From NCBI RefSeq assembly GCF_900184995.1, contig NZ_LT860099.1:1827931-1891930 (forward strand): a stretch of DNA of 64,000 bases, in the 5' to 3' direction. The first letter of the stretch is position 1. Every line of letters begins with the position of its first letter. Positions 43,937 to 56,143 of the stretch are shown in pieces. The notes under the pieces were generated by a model. The model saw only the letters and a list, made by a program, of their open reading frames with translations. It was not told the DNA's origin and made no database searches. Origin of the DNA: Konateibacter massiliensis (GTDB taxonomy: Bacteria > Bacillota > Clostridia > Lachnospirales > Lachnospiraceae). The position numbers were made by a program, and so were the translations under genes.

Positions 43937-44929
43937 CTACGAATTAATTTTATCAATGTGATGACAGGCAGCATAATGGCCTTTGCTTATTTCCTTCCAT
44001 ACCGGCGTCGATGCTGCACACTCCTCAGTCGCATATGGACATCTTGTTCTGAAATGACATCCGGATGGCGGGTTCATCGGACTCGGCACATCACCGGTTA
44101 ACATAATACGTTTGCTGGCTCTTGCCGTCTTAGGATCCGCTATCGGAATAGCTGAAATCAAGCTCTTCGTATATGGGTGAAGGCTATTCTTAATCAACTC
44201 ATGGCTGTCTGCAAGTTCAACCATTTTACCCAGATACATAACACCGATACGGTTTGATATATGTCTCACGATAGATAAATCATGGGCAATAAACAGATAG
44301 GTCAATCCCATTTCTGCCTGTAAATCTTCAAACATATTGACAACCTGTGCCTGAATGGAAACATCCAATGCAGAAATCGGTTCATCACAAACAAGGAACT
44401 GCGGTTTTACCGCCAACGCTCTCGCAATACCGACACGCTGTCTCTGTCCGCCCGAAAACTCATGCGGGTAACGGTTTGCATGCTCGGAGTTCAATCCGAC
44501 GCGCTGTAATATCTCAATGATACGGTCATAGCGGTCCTGCTTTGACTGAGCAAGCTTATGAATGTCAATCGCTTCCCCTACGATATCACCTACTGTCATT
44601 CTTGGGTCCAAGCTTGCATACGGATCCTGAAAAACAATCTGCATTTTCTTTCTATATGGCAGCATATTTGGTGCTATTTTATTTTCACTGTCAAAAATGA
44701 CATCATTCTCAAACGTAATCTTACCTGCGGTCGGCTCGTATAAGCGCAGTACACTTCTTCCTGTTGTTGTCTTACCACAGCCGGATTCTCCAACAAGTCC
44801 AAGTGTCTCTCCCTTATCAATCGTAAAGGATACATCATCCACAGCTTTTAAATATTTTTTATTTTTTCCGATACCACCTACCGGAAAATACTGCTTTAAA
44901 TTTTCTACCTGAATTAATTTTTCACTCAT
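43937..44929 (-). CDS. oppF: Oligopeptide ABC transporter ATPase OppF
   Basis: A 330-residue cytoplasmic ATPase. Walker A is GESGCGKTT, signature [16 protein letters not shown], Walker [12 protein letters not shown] and switch His in IAHDLSIV. The C-terminal oligo_HPY extension is present, with [19 protein letters not shown], whose cysteines fit an iron-sulphur or zinc site known in this subgroup. It pairs with OppD to drive peptide import. Its ATG overlaps the oppD stop by four bases. Confidence 0.96.
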   Translation of the reverse strand: MSEKLIQVENLKQYFPVGGIGKNKKYLKAVDDVSFTIDKGETLGLVGESGCGKTTTGRSVLRLYEPTAGKITFENDVIFDSENKIAPNMLPYRKKMQIVFQDPYASLDPRMTVGDIVGEAIDIHKLAQSKQDRYDRIIEILQRVGLNSEHANRYPHEFSGGQRQRVGIARALAVKPQFLVCDEPISALDVSIQAQVVNMFEDLQAEMGLTYLFIAHDLSIVRHISNRIGVMYLGKMVELADSHELIKNSLHPYTKSLISAIPIADPKTARASKRIMLTGDVPSPMNPPSGCHFRTRCPYATEECAASTPVWKEISKGHYAACHHIDKINS

Positions 44930-45924
44930 TGCTGCTTTCCTCCTTCAAATTCCTTTTTTTGATTCAGCCAGCACTGAGTATAATGCTCATCATCAAAAGT
45001 TGTAACAGGAGGCATTTCACGCAGACATACTTTCATACAGCTATTACATCTCGGTGCAAACGCACAGCCCTTAGGCGGATTTAACATATCAATCGGCGTG
45101 CCTTCAATCGGAACAAGCCTCTCATATTCCTCTGTATCCAAACGAGGTACACTCTTTAACAATCCCTTAGTATATTCATGCTTCGGCTCATAAAAGATTT
45201 GATCTGTTGTGCCGTATTCGATAATTTTTCCTGCATACATAACTGCAATTTTCTCACACATGCTTGCCACAATACCCAAATCATGTGTAATCATAATGAT
45301 AGCCATGCCTAACTTACTCTTCAACTCCATCATAAGCTCAAGAATCTGTGCCTGAATTGTCACGTCGAGAGCGGTTGTCGGCTCATCTGCAATCAGAAGC
45401 TTAGGCTCACATGCAAGTGCAATCGCAATCATAACACGCTGGCGCATACCGCCTGACAGCTCATGAGGATACTGCTTTAAGCGGCGTTCTGGCTCATTGA
45501 TACCAACCAGCTCCAAAAGTTCTTTCGCTCTTTCTTTCGCCTGCTTTTTATCTTTATCGGTGTGCAAACGCACTACCTCTTCTATCTGATTTCCAATCGT
45601 CCATACCGGATTTAAGCTGGTCATAGGGTCCTGAAAAATGATAGAAACCTCGTTGCCTCGGATTTTTCTCATTTCTCTTTCCGTCATGTCATTGATACGA
45701 TGACCGTTAAAGTCCAACGTTCCACCAATCAATTTACCCGGATGCGCGGTAAGCCCCATAAGGGAATACGCCGTTACCGACTTACCGGAACCACTCTCTC
45801 CAACTATACCAAGTATCTCTCCCTCTTTTAATTGAATGGAGACTCCATTTAAGGATTTTACTTCTCCTGCCTGTGTAAAAAAAGAAAGACGCTCATCTTT
45901 TATATCAACTAGGTATTCTGCCAT
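44926..45924 (-). CDS. oppD: Oligopeptide ABC transporter ATPase OppD
   Basis: A 332-residue ATPase. I start at ATG 45922-45924 ([11 protein letters not shown]), seven bases after GGGGTG; a GTG three codons earlier is part of that ribosome site. Walker A is GESGSGKS, signature [16 protein letters not shown], Walker [12 protein letters not shown], switch His in ITHDLGIV, and the C-terminal oligo_HPY segment has [15 protein letters not shown]. It partners OppF. It follows oppC by 14 bp and overlaps oppF. Confidence 0.96.
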   Translation of the reverse strand: MAEYLVDIKDERLSFFTQAGEVKSLNGVSIQLKEGEILGIVGESGSGKSVTAYSLMGLTAHPGKLIGGTLDFNGHRINDMTEREMRKIRGNEVSIIFQDPMTSLNPVWTIGNQIEEVVRLHTDKDKKQAKERAKELLELVGINEPERRLKQYPHELSGGMRQRVMIAIALACEPKLLIADEPTTALDVTIQAQILELMMELKSKLGMAIIMITHDLGIVASMCEKIAVMYAGKIIEYGTTDQIFYEPKHEYTKGLLKSVPRLDTEEYERLVPIEGTPIDMLNPPKGCAFAPRCNSCMKVCLREMPPVTTFDDEHYTQCWLNQKKEFEGGKQQ

Positions 45925-45938
45925 AATTATCACCCCTT

Positions 45939-46985
45939 CTAATTCTTCAACTTAGGATCAAATGCATCTCTTAATCCATCGCCAAGCAAGTTAAAGCTTA
46001 AAATAATCAAACTGATCAAAATTGCAGGGATAAATAAAAGATATGGATAAGTATTCAGTCCATTGATTGCCTCACTTGCCAAACTTCCCAAAGAAGGAAG
46101 CGGAACCGCTACTCCGAGTCCTAAAAAGCTCAAAAAGCTCTCTGTAAAAATAGACGCCGGAATCTGAAGTGTTGTTGTAACAATCAATGTTCCAATACAG
46201 TTTGTCAACAAATGTTTTTTAATAATTCTTCCGTTTTTTGCACCCAATGCTCTGGCAGCGGTTACATAATCGCTTTCCTTCAACATCAATATCTGGCTTC
46301 GCACCATACGTGCCATACTAACCCAGTATAACAATGCAAATACAACGAAAATACTGATAAGGTTTACACCGAGTGTGTTAACCCAGCCAAAGCCCGGAAG
46401 CTTCATCAATGTCTCAAGAGGTGCCTTCAATGCAAAGGATAATAAAACGATTAACAAAACGTCCGGAATCGTGTATATAACATCGACGATACGCATCATA
46501 ATCAAATCTACCCAGCCGCCAAAGAATGCGGCTACGGCTCCATATACGGAACCGATTACAAGAATAATAGCAGTTGCTACAAGTCCTACAATAAGTGAAA
46601 TACGGCTTCCCATCATAACACGGATTGCATAATCTCGTCCCATCTTATCTGTTCCGAGAATATGAGGAAAGACCTTCTCTCCTGCATCAATCTGTGCCTG
46701 CTCCTGCGCGGAGTACTGCATAGGGCTTAAACTATTTGCACCCTTAATCTGGGTCTTATAGGAATATGGATAAAAGCTCGGTACAATAAACGAGCAAAAC
46801 ATAATAAGCACAATTACTACAATACTAGCCATTGCAATTTTATTTTTTACTAATCTCCTAAAGCCGTCTTTCCAAAAGCCAACGCTCTCACGCATAACGA
46901 CTAAACTTTCTTTTTCTGCCTCTGAAGCCGGAAGAAAGTCATCTGGATTTATTTTTAACTGAAAACTAACTGGATTCTCTTTCAT
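45939..46985 (-). CDS. oppC: Oligopeptide ABC transporter permease OppC
   Basis: A 348-residue permease with a cytoplasmic N-terminal segment of about 50 residues (OppC_N), a first helix near 52-72, an extracytoplasmic stretch with GTDKMGRDYAIRVM, then five more helices. The EAA loop that contacts the ATPases is ARALGAKNGRIIKKHLL near 245. The end LLGDGLRDAFDPKLKN is family-typical. It forms the channel with OppB and lies 22 bp after it. Confidence 0.95.
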   Translation of the reverse strand: MKENPVSFQLKINPDDFLPASEAEKESLVVMRESVGFWKDGFRRLVKNKIAMASIVVIVLIMFCSFIVPSFYPYSYKTQIKGANSLSPMQYSAQEQAQIDAGEKVFPHILGTDKMGRDYAIRVMMGSRISLIVGLVATAIILVIGSVYGAVAAFFGGWVDLIMMRIVDVIYTIPDVLLIVLLSFALKAPLETLMKLPGFGWVNTLGVNLISIFVVFALLYWVSMARMVRSQILMLKESDYVTAARALGAKNGRIIKKHLLTNCIGTLIVTTTLQIPASIFTESFLSFLGLGVAVPLPSLGSLASEAINGLNTYPYLLFIPAILISLIILSFNLLGDGLRDAFDPKLKN

Positions 46986-47007
46986 GTCTGATTTCTTCTT
47001 CCTTTCC

Positions 47008-47925
47008 TTAGTCTAGCTTAATTCTTGGATCTACAAGCTTATATAAAATATCAACAACTACATTCATAATTACCATTATCGTCGCAAGGAAAATTGTCGT
47101 ACCCATAATAAGAGTGTAATCACGGCTTGTGATAGATCCTATAAATTCACTACCAAGTCCTGGAATTGTAAATATTTTTTCTACAATAAAACTTCCTGTT
47201 AATGTGTATGCTGTCATCGGTCCTACATATGTGATAACCGGCAAAATCGCATTACGGAGAGCATGTTTAAATACACCGACTAACTGGTTAAGTCCCTTTG
47301 CACGCGCGGTTCTCATATAATCCTGTCCCAAAACATCAAGCATGGAGGAGCGCATCAAACGCATAATATATGCGGTAGGATAAAGTGACAATGAAATCAC
47401 CGGCATAACATAGTGCTTCCACGAGGTTAATCCAAATGTTGGAAACCATTTAAGCTTAACTCCCAAAAAGTACATCATAATTGTACAGATAACGAAACTT
47501 GGCACCGCGATACCGCATGTTGCGATTACACTTACCAGATTATCTAAAAACTTGCCTCGATTTAAAGCTGCAATACAGCCAAGCGGAATTCCTACAAGCA
47601 GGGATACGATAATTGCCACACCACCAACTCTTGCGGAAACCGGAAATTTCATAGTAATGATACCCATTACGGTACGACCACGCTGCTTTAAGCTATCGCC
47701 AAAGTCACCGTGAACAGCATCCTTTATGTATGTAATATATTGTTCATACAGCGGCTTGTCTAAACCATACTTAGCCTCCAAAGCTGCCTGTGCCTGCGGA
47801 CTGATTGCCTTCTCAGATAAAAACGGTCCACCCGGTACCAGATTCATTAAGAAAAAGGTAATAGTAGCTACAATCCATATTGTAACCACTGCCATAAAAA
47901 TTCGTTTTATAACATATTTTATCAT
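47008..47925 (-). CDS. oppB: Oligopeptide ABC transporter permease OppB
   Basis: A 305-residue permease with six helices. The N-terminus YVIKRIFMAVVTIWIVATITFFL and AQAALEAKYGLDKPL are typical OppB, the EAA loop is ARAKGLNQLVGVFKHALR near 215, and the end is DILYKLVDPRIKLD. It is the first gene of the oppBCDFA operon. Between its promoter (48015-48043) and the ATG lies a strong intrinsic terminator, so the operon is probably controlled by attenuation. Confidence 0.96.
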   Translation of the reverse strand: MIKYVIKRIFMAVVTIWIVATITFFLMNLVPGGPFLSEKAISPQAQAALEAKYGLDKPLYEQYITYIKDAVHGDFGDSLKQRGRTVMGIITMKFPVSARVGGVAIIVSLLVGIPLGCIAALNRGKFLDNLVSVIATCGIAVPSFVICTIMMYFLGVKLKWFPTFGLTSWKHYVMPVISLSLYPTAYIMRLMRSSMLDVLGQDYMRTARAKGLNQLVGVFKHALRNAILPVITYVGPMTAYTLTGSFIVEKIFTIPGLGSEFIGSITSRDYTLIMGTTIFLATIMVIMNVVVDILYKLVDPRIKLD

Positions 47926-47954
47926 CTCATCGACTCCTTAATATTATAGTCCTC

Positions 47955-47997
47955 AAAAAAAACAATGGTGTCCCCATCTTCGTATAACACCATTGTT
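47955..47997 (-). terminator. Leader terminator (attenuator) of the opp operon
   Basis: Minus strand: AACAATGGTGT (47987-47997) pairs with ACACCATTGTT (47961-47971), an 11-bp stem, followed by a run of eight Ts. It lies between the promoter and oppB, within a leader of about 85 bases. Confidence 0.85.
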
Positions 47998-48014
47998 AAT
48001 TACTATAGATTTAG

Positions 48015-48043
48015 ATAATAGCAGTTTTACACGCATTTGTCAA
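48015..48043 (-). promoter_or_regulatory. opp operon promoter
   Basis: Minus strand: TTGACA (48038-48043), 17 bases, TATTAT (48015-48020). Confidence 0.87.
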
Positions 48044-48145
48044 ATTTTAATGCCCTGAAATTATTGGTAAAACGGCATTTTGGGTGTCATAAAAATGCAC
48101 TTACTTTCATATTTATTCAACTTTCTCTATGTACCGTTTTAAAGC

Positions 48146-48164
48146 ACAAAAGTAGTACTTTTGT
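48146..48164. promoter_or_regulatory. 19-bp palindrome upstream of the opp promoter
   Basis: ACAAAAGTA-G-TACTTTTGT is a perfect dyad about 110 bp upstream of the opp promoter, with no neighbouring T-tract. It looks like a protein-binding site. A further loose repeat GCATTTT/AAAATGC lies nearer the promoter. Confidence 0.45.
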
Positions 48165-48303
48165 TTTACAACTTTTATCTTCACAAAAATAAGCCTTAAA
48201 ATTATAAATTCTCAAATGATAGAATAAAAATACACTTTTATTTTTTAATAAAATATTTTATTTTCTTTAAGTTTTTTTAATTATTTTCTTAACTATACAA
48301 GAA

Positions 48304-48425
48304 AGTGTGAGTTCTGCTCACACTTCGCGCCCGAGTGGGTTGCGTAGCAACTACTTTCACTCTGCGAGGTGCGCATAATATTTTGATATCATAAATTGCT
48401 TTGCAATTTCCTATGATATCAAAAT
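48304..48425. repeat. Dispersed palindromic element, copy B
   Basis: It starts with hairpin AGTGTGAG-TTCTG-CTCACACT (48304-48324), then GTTGC-GTA-GCAAC, then GGTGCGCATAATA (48368-48380). It ends in a palindrome with arms ATTTTGATATCATA (48380-48393) and TATGATATCAAAAT (48412-48425) around AAATTGC/GCAATTT. Order and spacing match copy A at 26805-26918. It abuts the rpoC terminator. Confidence 0.8.
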
Positions 48426-48460
48426 AAGGTCTCTGCGTATTTGTAACACGCAAAGACCTT
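48426..48460 (-). terminator. rpoBC terminator
   Basis: Minus strand: AAGGTCT-TTGCGT pairs with ACGCA-AGACCTT with one internal mismatch, followed by ATTTTGAT, which belongs to copy B of the dispersed element. It lies 22 bp after the rpoC stop. Confidence 0.8.
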
Positions 48461-48481
48461 ATGACAAAACAATTCTTTTCT

Positions 48482-51400
48482 CTACTCTTCCTCAGATATT
48501 GCAATAAATTTCTTATCGTCAAAATCCTCAGAAATATCTAAGTCTTCAGAAAACAGAAGTTCTTCTTCTTCGTTCACATCCGTGTCAAGCTTTACAGAGC
48601 GATAACGCTTCATACCTGTTCCTGCCGGAATCAGTTTACCAATGATAACGTTCTCTTTCAGACCAATCAACGGATCAATCTTTCCTTTGATTGCAGCCTC
48701 TGTAAGAACCTTTGTTGTCTCCTGGAAGGATGCTGCCGACAGGAAGGAGTTCGTTGCAAGAGAAGCCTTTGTGATACCAAGCATAACCTGCTTTCCTTCT
48801 ACAAGCTCTTTTCCGTCTGCTGCCAGTTCTTCATTGATATCATCGAAGTCCAATGTATCTACCAATGTTCCCGGTAACAGTTCAGAATCACCGTTGTTCT
48901 CAACCCTTATCTTCTTTAGCATCTGACGCACAATTACCTCAATATGCTTATCGTTAATCTCAACACCTTGCAGGCGGTAAACTCTTTGTACTTCCTGGAT
49001 CATGTAATCCTGAACAGCACGCACACCCTTAATCTTAAGAATATCGTGTGGATTTACACTACCTTCTGTCAACTCATCACCGGCTTCTAAAACCTGACCG
49101 TCCTGAATTTTAATTCTGGAACCGTATGGTATCAGATAAGCCTTTGACTCTCCTGTTTCATTGTTTGTGATAACAACTTCACGTTTTTTCTTTGTATCCT
49201 GTATAACAGCAGTTCCGCCAAATTCTGCAATAATTGCAAGTCCCTTCGGCTTTCTTGCCTCAAAAAGCTCCTCAACACGAGGAAGACCCTGTGTGATATC
49301 GTCTCCGGCAACACCGCCCGTATGGAAGGTACGCATTGTAAGCTGTGTACCCGGCTCACCGATTGACTGAGCTGCAATAATACCTACTGATTCACCAACC
49401 TGTACCGGCTCGCCTGTCGCCATGTTGGCGCCATAGCATTTTGCACAGATACCGATATGGGAGCGGCAGGACAGAACCGTTCTGATCTTAATCTTTTCAA
49501 GTGTGTTGCCCTTCTGGTCAACGCCCTTTGCCATAATCATAGCAGCACGCTTCGGTGTTACCATATGATTTGCTTTTACTAACATATTGCCTTCTGCATC
49601 ATAGATGTTTTCAGCAAGATATCTACCTGTAATTCTCTCCTGAAGGCTTTCAATCTCTTCTTTTCCATCAGTGAAGGCAGATACCACCATACCCGGAATC
49701 TCCTTGCCTTCGCAGCAGTCTGTTTCTCTTACAATCAAGTCCTGTGATACGTCAACAAGACGTCTTGTCAAATAGCCGGAATCGGCTGTACGAAGTGCTG
49801 TATCAGAAAGACCCTTACGCGCTCCATGAGCTGACATAAAGTATTCCAATACGTCAAGTCCTTCACGGAAGTTTGATTTGATAGGCAGCTCGATTGTACG
49901 GCCTGTTGTATCAGCCATCAATCCACGCATACCTGCAAGCTGCTTAATCTGCTTGTCGGAACCACGGGCACCAGAATCAGCCATCATAAAGATGTTATTG
50001 TACTTATCAAGTCCTGATAACAGCTTATCTGTCAATATATCATCCGTTGTCTTCCAAGTCTCAACAACTTCCTTGTATCTCTCTTCCTCTGTGATAAGAC
50101 CACGTTTGTAGTTCTTTGTGATTTTATCAACTGTATTCTGTGCTTCCTTAATCAGCTCTGGCTTTTCAGGCGGCACTGTCATATCGGAAATGGAAACTGT
50201 CATCGCTGCCTTTGTTGAGAATTTGTATCCCATCGCCTTGATATCATCAAGTACTTCAGCAGTTTTTGTTGCTCCATGCGTATTAATTACTTTTTCCAGA
50301 ATCTGCTTCAAGCCCTTTTTACCAACATGGAAGTCGATTTCAAGCTTCATATCATTTTCCGGATTTGTACGGTCTATAAATCCTAAATCCTGTGAAATAA
50401 TTTCGTTGAAAATAAAGCGTCCCATCGTTGATTCCACATTACCGGTCTTGTAGCTTCCGTCTGATGTTTTTCTAGTCATTCTGACTGTAATTCTAGAATG
50501 AAGTGTTATTGCACCATTCTCATATGCCAGAATTGCTTCATTAACATTTTTAAAGAACTTTCCTTCACCAAGTGCTCCCGGTCTTTCCTGTGTCAGATAA
50601 TAGATACCAAGTACCATATCCTGTGAAGGAACGGCAACCGGACCACCATCGGACGGTTTTAACAGGTTGTTTGGTGATAAAAGTAAAAATCTACATTCTG
50701 CCTGTGCTTCTACTGACAATGGCAAATGCACCGCCATCTGGTCACCGTCGAAATCGGCGTTGAACGCAGTACACACCAACGGATGAAGCTTAATCGCCTT
50801 ACCTTCTACAAGGATAGGCTCAAATGCCTGAATACCCAATCTATGAAGGGTAGGAGCACGGTTTAACATAACCGGATGCTCTTTGATTACATCTTCCAGT
50901 ACATCCCATACCTCAGGCTGTAATCTCTCCACCATCTTCTTTGCATTTTTAATATTATGAGAAGTGCCGTTTGCTACAAGCTCCTTCATAACGAAAGGTT
51001 TGAACAATTCAATTGCCATTTCCTTCGGAAGACCGCACTGGTAAATCTTAAGCTCCGGTCCTACGACGATAACGGAACGTCCTGAATAATCAACACGCTT
51101 ACCAAGTAAGTTCTGACGGAAACGTCCTGATTTACCCTTTAACATATCGGACAGAGATTTTAATGCTCTGTTACCCGGGCCTGTTACAGGGCGGCCACGT
51201 CTGCCGTTATCAATCAAAGCATCTACCGCTTCCTGAAGCATTCTCTTTTCATTTCTTACGATAATGTCCGGAGCACCAAGGTCAAGCAGTCTCTTCAAAC
51301 GGTTATTTCTGTTAATAATTCTTCTGTATAAATCATTTAAATCGGAAGTTGCAAAACGTCCGCCGTCCAACTGAACCATCGGGCGTAAATCCGGCGGAAT

Positions 51401-52183
51401 AACAGGAACTACATCCATTATCATCCATTCCGGCTTGTTGCCTGATTCTCGAAACGCCTCCACAACCTCTAATCTCTTAATGATTCTGGCACGTTTTTGA
51501 CCGGTTGCTTCCTTTAATCCACGCTTTAAGTCAGTTGATTCTTTTTCAAGATCAATCGCCTGTAAAAGCTCTTGGATTGCCTCAGCTCCCATTCCAACTC
51601 TTATCTGATTGCCATATTTTTCTTTTACATCCTGATATTCTTTCTCTGTCAATACCTGTTTGTACTGTAGTTCAGTCTGTCCTTTATCCAATACGATATA
51701 GGAGGCAAAATATAACACCTTCTCCAGTACTCTCGGTGATAAATCAAGAATAAGTCCCATACGACTCGGGATACCCTTGAAGTACCAGATATGTGATACA
51801 GGCGCAGCAAGTTCAATACGGCCCATACGCTCTCTACGAACGTTTGCCTTTGTCACCTCAACTCCACATCTATCACAAATGACACCTTTATATCTAATCT
51901 TCTTATATTTACCGCAATGACATTCCCAGTCTTTGCTAGGTCCGAAGATTTTTTCACAGAACAATCCGTCTTTTTCAGGCTTCAGTGTTCTGTAGTTGAT
52001 GGTTTCCGGTTTTTTTACAACACCGTCTTCCTCAAACCACTTTTTCCATGCTTCACTATTTTTATCAGCAGGCTCCGGCATCCTGTGTGACCAGGAACGG
52101 ATTTTCTCCGGTGATGCCAAGCCGATTTTGATTGCATCAAAAGTCATCGGCTGATAAGTTTCGTTATTCATTGTTTCTGGCAT
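48482..52183 (-). CDS. rpoC: RNA polymerase subunit beta-prime
   Basis: A 1233-residue catalytic subunit. I start at ATG 52181-52183 ([11 protein letters not shown]), which follows AGAGGAG and lies 17 bp after the rpoB stop; the longer reading overlaps rpoB without a ribosome site. Near residue 60-80 CHCG and CDRCG form the zinc-binding clamp finger, NADFDGDQM holds the three magnesium-binding aspartates, [19 protein letters not shown] the bridge-helix region, and [13 protein letters not shown] the second zinc site. The C-terminal [17 protein letters not shown] is complete. Confidence 0.99.
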   Translation of the reverse strand: MPETMNNETYQPMTFDAIKIGLASPEKIRSWSHRMPEPADKNSEAWKKWFEEDGVVKKPETINYRTLKPEKDGLFCEKIFGPSKDWECHCGKYKKIRYKGVICDRCGVEVTKANVRRERMGRIELAAPVSHIWYFKGIPSRMGLILDLSPRVLEKVLYFASYIVLDKGQTELQYKQVLTEKEYQDVKEKYGNQIRVGMGAEAIQELLQAIDLEKESTDLKRGLKEATGQKRARIIKRLEVVEAFRESGNKPEWMIMDVVPVIPPDLRPMVQLDGGRFATSDLNDLYRRIINRNNRLKRLLDLGAPDIIVRNEKRMLQEAVDALIDNGRRGRPVTGPGNRALKSLSDMLKGKSGRFRQNLLGKRVDYSGRSVIVVGPELKIYQCGLPKEMAIELFKPFVMKELVANGTSHNIKNAKKMVERLQPEVWDVLEDVIKEHPVMLNRAPTLHRLGIQAFEPILVEGKAIKLHPLVCTAFNADFDGDQMAVHLPLSVEAQAECRFLLLSPNNLLKPSDGGPVAVPSQDMVLGIYYLTQERPGALGEGKFFKNVNEAILAYENGAITLHSRITVRMTRKTSDGSYKTGNVESTMGRFIFNEIISQDLGFIDRTNPENDMKLEIDFHVGKKGLKQILEKVINTHGATKTAEVLDDIKAMGYKFSTKAAMTVSISDMTVPPEKPELIKEAQNTVDKITKNYKRGLITEEERYKEVVETWKTTDDILTDKLLSGLDKYNNIFMMADSGARGSDKQIKQLAGMRGLMADTTGRTIELPIKSNFREGLDVLEYFMSAHGARKGLSDTALRTADSGYLTRRLVDVSQDLIVRETDCCEGKEIPGMVVSAFTDGKEEIESLQERITGRYLAENIYDAEGNMLVKANHMVTPKRAAMIMAKGVDQKGNTLEKIKIRTVLSCRSHIGICAKCYGANMATGEPVQVGESVGIIAAQSIGEPGTQLTMRTFHTGGVAGDDITQGLPRVEELFEARKPKGLAIIAEFGGTAVIQDTKKKREVVITNNETGESKAYLIPYGSRIKIQDGQVLEAGDELTEGSVNPHDILKIKGVRAVQDYMIQEVQRVYRLQGVEINDKHIEVIVRQMLKKIRVENNGDSELLPGTLVDTLDFDDINEELAADGKELVEGKQVMLGITKASLATNSFLSAASFQETTKVLTEAAIKGKIDPLIGLKENVIIGKLIPAGTGMKRYRSVKLDTDVNEEEELLFSEDLDISEDFDDKKFIAISEEE

Positions 52184-52199
52184 TATATGGCGCTCCTCT

Positions 52200-55100
52200 C
52201 TACATATCGTCAAAAGCATTATCGAAGGCTAACTCGTCTTCCATTTCTTCTTCTTCGTCTTCCTCTTCCTCAACATCAACAAGTTCATTGCTGTCCTCGT
52301 CAAATTCCTGGCTGGTGAAGCCCATGCTGCCGAAAGACTCAGAATCCGGTACATACCCTCTCTCCTCATCCAGAACAAAGTTCATGTCCGTATCGCCATA
52401 ATCAGTATTTTCCATAATTTCCACTTCTGTCTGGTCTTCTTTCAGAACTCTTACATCAAGTCCTAATGACTGAAGCTCCTTCAAAAGTACCTTAAAGGAT
52501 TCCGGAATTCCCGGTTCAGGGATATTTTCACCCTTAATAATGGCTTTATAAGTCTCAACACGACCGTTTACATCATCTGATTTCACGGTTAAGATTTCCT
52601 GTAAGGTATAGGATGCACCATAAGCCTCGAGCGCCCAAACCTCCATCTCTCCGAATCGCTGTCCACCAAACTGTGCTTTACCTCCAAGAGGCTGCTGGGT
52701 AACAAGTGAGTAAGGACCGGTAGATCTCGCATGAATCTTATCATCAACCAAATGGTGAAGTTTCAGATAATGCATGTGTCCGATTGTTACTGAACTGTCA
52801 AAATACTCTCCGCTTCTTCCGTCACGCAGGCGAACCTTTCCGTCTCTTGTAAGCGGAACACCCTTCCACAGCTTTCTGTGTTCTCTATTCTTATCCAAAT
52901 ACTCAAGAACCTCCGGCAATAATTCCTCGCCGTGCTTTGCAACGAACTCTTCCCATTCAAGGTTTACATAATCATTCGCCAAATCAAGAGTATCCATAAT
53001 ATCATCTTCTCGCGCACCGTCAAATACAGGTGTTGCAATGTTAAAGCCTAATGCTTTGGAAGCCAAACTTAAATGGATTTCCAATACCTGTCCGATGTTC
53101 ATACGGGAAGGTACGCCAAGCGGGTTAAGCACGATGTCCAAAGGACGACCGTTTGGCAGGAACGGCATATCTTCTACCGGCAATACGCGGGAAACTACAC
53201 CCTTATTACCGTGACGTCCAGCCATCTTATCTCCAACTGAAATCTTTCTCTTCTGAGCAATGTAAATACGAACTGCCTGATTTACTCCAGGAGACAATTC
53301 ATCCCCGTTTTCTCTTGTAAATACCTTAGCATCTACAACAATACCGTATTCACCGTGAGGTACCTTCAAGGAAGTATCACGAACCTCTCTCGCCTTTTCG
53401 CCAAAGATAGCACGAAGAAGTCTTTCTTCTGCCGTAAGCTCTGTCTCTCCCTTTGGTGTTACCTTACCAACTAAGATATCACCTGCACGAACTTCCGCAC
53501 CGATACGCACAATACCTCTTTCATCCAAATCCTTGAGAGCATCGTCACCTACACCCGGAACGTCTCTTGTGATTTCTTCAGGTCCGAGCTTCGTATCTCT
53601 TGCTTCTGCTTCGTATTCTTCTATATGAACAGACGTATAAACGTCTTCCTGTACAAGTCTTTCACTTAAAAGGATAGCATCCTCATAATTGTAGCCTTCC
53701 CATGTCATAAAGCCGATCAACGGATTCTTTCCTAATGCGATTTCTCCGTTTGCTGTGGATGGTCCATCCGCGATTACCTGTCCCTTTTCCACATGCTCGC
53801 CCTTAAACACGATTGGCTTCTGGTTGTAGCAGTTACTCTGGTTACTTCTGATAAACTTAGTCAGACGATATACATCTCTTGTTCCATCATCATTTTTCAT
53901 TGTGATTTCTTTTGATGTGGAACGCTCAATCGTACCTGACTTTTTCGCAACGACACAAACACCTGAATCGACTGCCGCCTTCTCTTCCATACCCGTACCG
54001 ACTACCGCAGCTTCTGTTGTCAAAAGCGGCACCGCCTGACGCTGCATGTTTGATCCCATGAGGGCACGGTTAGCATCGTCGTTCTCAAGGAAAGGAATGA
54101 GTGCTGTAGCAACAGAGAATACCATCTTAGGCGATACATCCATATATTCAAACAAGTGTCTTTCATATTCCTGTGTTTCATCTCTGTAACGACCGGATAC
54201 ACTGTTGTTCATGAAATGTCCCTGCTCATCCAACGGCTCATTTGCCTGTGCTACGTGGATATCATCTTCCTCATCCGCTGTCATATAAACTACTTCTTCT
54301 GTGACAATCGGATTCTTGATGTCTGTTCTGTCTATTTTTCTATACGGCGCCTCAATAAAACCATATTCATTGATGCGTGCATAGGTTGCCAGCGAGTTAA
54401 TCAAGCCGATGTTAGGACCTTCGGGTGTCTCGATCGGACACATTCTTCCATAATGGGAATAGTGAACATCTCGAACCTCGAATCCGGCTCTATCTCTTGA
54501 CAAACCACCAGGACCAAGTGCTGATAAACGTCTCTTATGAGTCAGCTCACTGAGCGGATTATTCTGATCCATGAACTGGGAAAGCTGTGAGGAACCAAAG
54601 AATTCCTTCACCGCAGCAGTTACCGGTTTGATGTTAATCAAGGACTGTGGAGATACACCCTCCAGATCCTGTGTGGTCATTCTTTCTCTGACTACACGCT
54701 CCAGTCTTGATAAACCAATGCGGTACTGATTCTGCAACAATTCACCAACCGCACGGATACGTCTGTTTCCTAAGTGGTCAATGTCATCATCTTTGCCAAT
54801 TCCATATTCCAAATGAATATTATAATTAATGGAAGCTAAAATATCTTCTTTTGTGATATGCTTCGGTATCAGCTCCGGAATGCTCTTTACAATCGCTTCC
54901 TCGATATCTTTGCTATCACTATTTTCTTCCAGTATTTTTTGAAGCACCGGATAGTATACTAACTCTGTAACACCTAATTCTTTCGGATTGACATCCACAA
55001 AGTTTGTGATATCAACCATCATATTGGAAAGAACCTTAACATTTCTCTCCTCTGTCTGAATCAAAACGTAAGGAACCGCAGCATTCTGAATGGAATCTGC

Positions 55101-56054
55101 CAGTTCTGCCGTAACAGTAGTGCCTGCTTCCGCAAGAATTTCACCGGTCGTTACGTCAACCACATCTTCTGCCAAAATGTGATTTTTGATACGGTTTTTA
55201 AATGCAAGCTTTTTGTTAAATTTATATCGTCCAACCTTCGCGAGATCATATCTTCTCGGATCAAAGAACATACTTGTGATTAAGCTCTCTGCGCTGTCAA
55301 CTGATAACGGCTCACCCGGACGAATCTTTTTGTATAATTCCAAAAGACCTTCCTGATAGCTCTCTGCCGTATCCTTTGCAAGACTTGCCATAATTTTAGG
55401 TTCTTCGCCAAACAGGTCAATAATTTCCGGATTGGTGCCTAAACCTAACGCTCTGATTAATACGGTAATCGGAACTTTTCTTGTTCTGTCTACACGAACA
55501 TAAAACACATCATTGGAATCAGTCTCATACTCAAGCCATGCACCTCTGTTCGGGATTACGGTCGATGAATATAATTTCTTACCAATTTTATCGTGTGCGA
55601 CTGCATAGTAGATTCCAGGAGAACGAACCAACTGACTAACGATAACACGCTCAGCACCATTAATTACGAAGGTACCGGTTGCTGTCATTAACGGCAGGTC
55701 GCCCATAAAAATCTCATGTTCGTTAATTTCATCTTTTTCCTTGTTATAAAGACGAACGCGTACTTTAAGAGGAGCTGCATAGGTTGCATCTCTCTCCTTG
55801 CATTCTTCTATTGAATATTTCACATCGTCTTCACACAGCACAAAATCTACGAATTCAAGACTTAAATGTCCACTGTAATCCGCAATCGGAGATATATCCG
55901 CAAAAACTTCCTTTAAGCCTTCGTCAAGAAACCACTGATAGGAATCTTTCTGAACTTCAATTAAATTAGGCATTTCTAATACTTCTTTCTGCCTTGAATA
56001 ACTCATACGGACGCTTTTGCCACTTTTAACAGGACGGATTCTATTTTTCTCCAT
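52200..56054 (-). CDS. rpoB: RNA polymerase subunit beta
   Basis: A 1284-residue catalytic subunit. I start at ATG 56052-56054 ([13 protein letters not shown]), nine bases after AAGGGGTG; a GTG four codons upstream lies in that ribosome site. The rifampicin region ([27 protein letters not shown]) shows the sensitive residues. [14 protein letters not shown] and [20 protein letters not shown] are conserved catalytic and clamp motifs. The last 40 residues are strongly acidic (EEEEDEEEE), a lineage feature. It has its own promoter and precedes rpoC by 17 bp. Confidence 0.99.
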   Translation of the reverse strand: MEKNRIRPVKSGKSVRMSYSRQKEVLEMPNLIEVQKDSYQWFLDEGLKEVFADISPIADYSGHLSLEFVDFVLCEDDVKYSIEECKERDATYAAPLKVRVRLYNKEKDEINEHEIFMGDLPLMTATGTFVINGAERVIVSQLVRSPGIYYAVAHDKIGKKLYSSTVIPNRGAWLEYETDSNDVFYVRVDRTRKVPITVLIRALGLGTNPEIIDLFGEEPKIMASLAKDTAESYQEGLLELYKKIRPGEPLSVDSAESLITSMFFDPRRYDLAKVGRYKFNKKLAFKNRIKNHILAEDVVDVTTGEILAEAGTTVTAELADSIQNAAVPYVLIQTEERNVKVLSNMMVDITNFVDVNPKELGVTELVYYPVLQKILEENSDSKDIEEAIVKSIPELIPKHITKEDILASINYNIHLEYGIGKDDDIDHLGNRRIRAVGELLQNQYRIGLSRLERVVRERMTTQDLEGVSPQSLINIKPVTAAVKEFFGSSQLSQFMDQNNPLSELTHKRRLSALGPGGLSRDRAGFEVRDVHYSHYGRMCPIETPEGPNIGLINSLATYARINEYGFIEAPYRKIDRTDIKNPIVTEEVVYMTADEEDDIHVAQANEPLDEQGHFMNNSVSGRYRDETQEYERHLFEYMDVSPKMVFSVATALIPFLENDDANRALMGSNMQRQAVPLLTTEAAVVGTGMEEKAAVDSGVCVVAKKSGTIERSTSKEITMKNDDGTRDVYRLTKFIRSNQSNCYNQKPIVFKGEHVEKGQVIADGPSTANGEIALGKNPLIGFMTWEGYNYEDAILLSERLVQEDVYTSVHIEEYEAEARDTKLGPEEITRDVPGVGDDALKDLDERGIVRIGAEVRAGDILVGKVTPKGETELTAEERLLRAIFGEKAREVRDTSLKVPHGEYGIVVDAKVFTRENGDELSPGVNQAVRIYIAQKRKISVGDKMAGRHGNKGVVSRVLPVEDMPFLPNGRPLDIVLNPLGVPSRMNIGQVLEIHLSLASKALGFNIATPVFDGAREDDIMDTLDLANDYVNLEWEEFVAKHGEELLPEVLEYLDKNREHRKLWKGVPLTRDGKVRLRDGRSGEYFDSSVTIGHMHYLKLHHLVDDKIHARSTGPYSLVTQQPLGGKAQFGGQRFGEMEVWALEAYGASYTLQEILTVKSDDVNGRVETYKAIIKGENIPEPGIPESFKVLLKELQSLGLDVRVLKEDQTEVEIMENTDYGDTDMNFVLDEERGYVPDSESFGSMGFTSQEFDEDSNELVDVEEEEDEEEEMEDELAFDNAFDDM

Positions 56055-56143
56055 TTGACGTTTCACCCCTTGTTCTTGATAAGTTGTTATTTATTTTCAA
56101 TTTCGCCTAAATAGGCATACGATGCCACAATAGTGCATTTTCC

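Noticed and set aside
47922-47993. 23-codon leader peptide gene before oppB as an annotated CDS
   Set aside because: No Shine-Dalgarno sequence precedes it, and the frame is largely dictated by the terminator hairpin; kept only as a finding.
48289-48522. 77-codon minus-strand reading frame after rpoC
   Set aside because: It spans the rpoC terminator and the palindromic element copy B and has no start signal.
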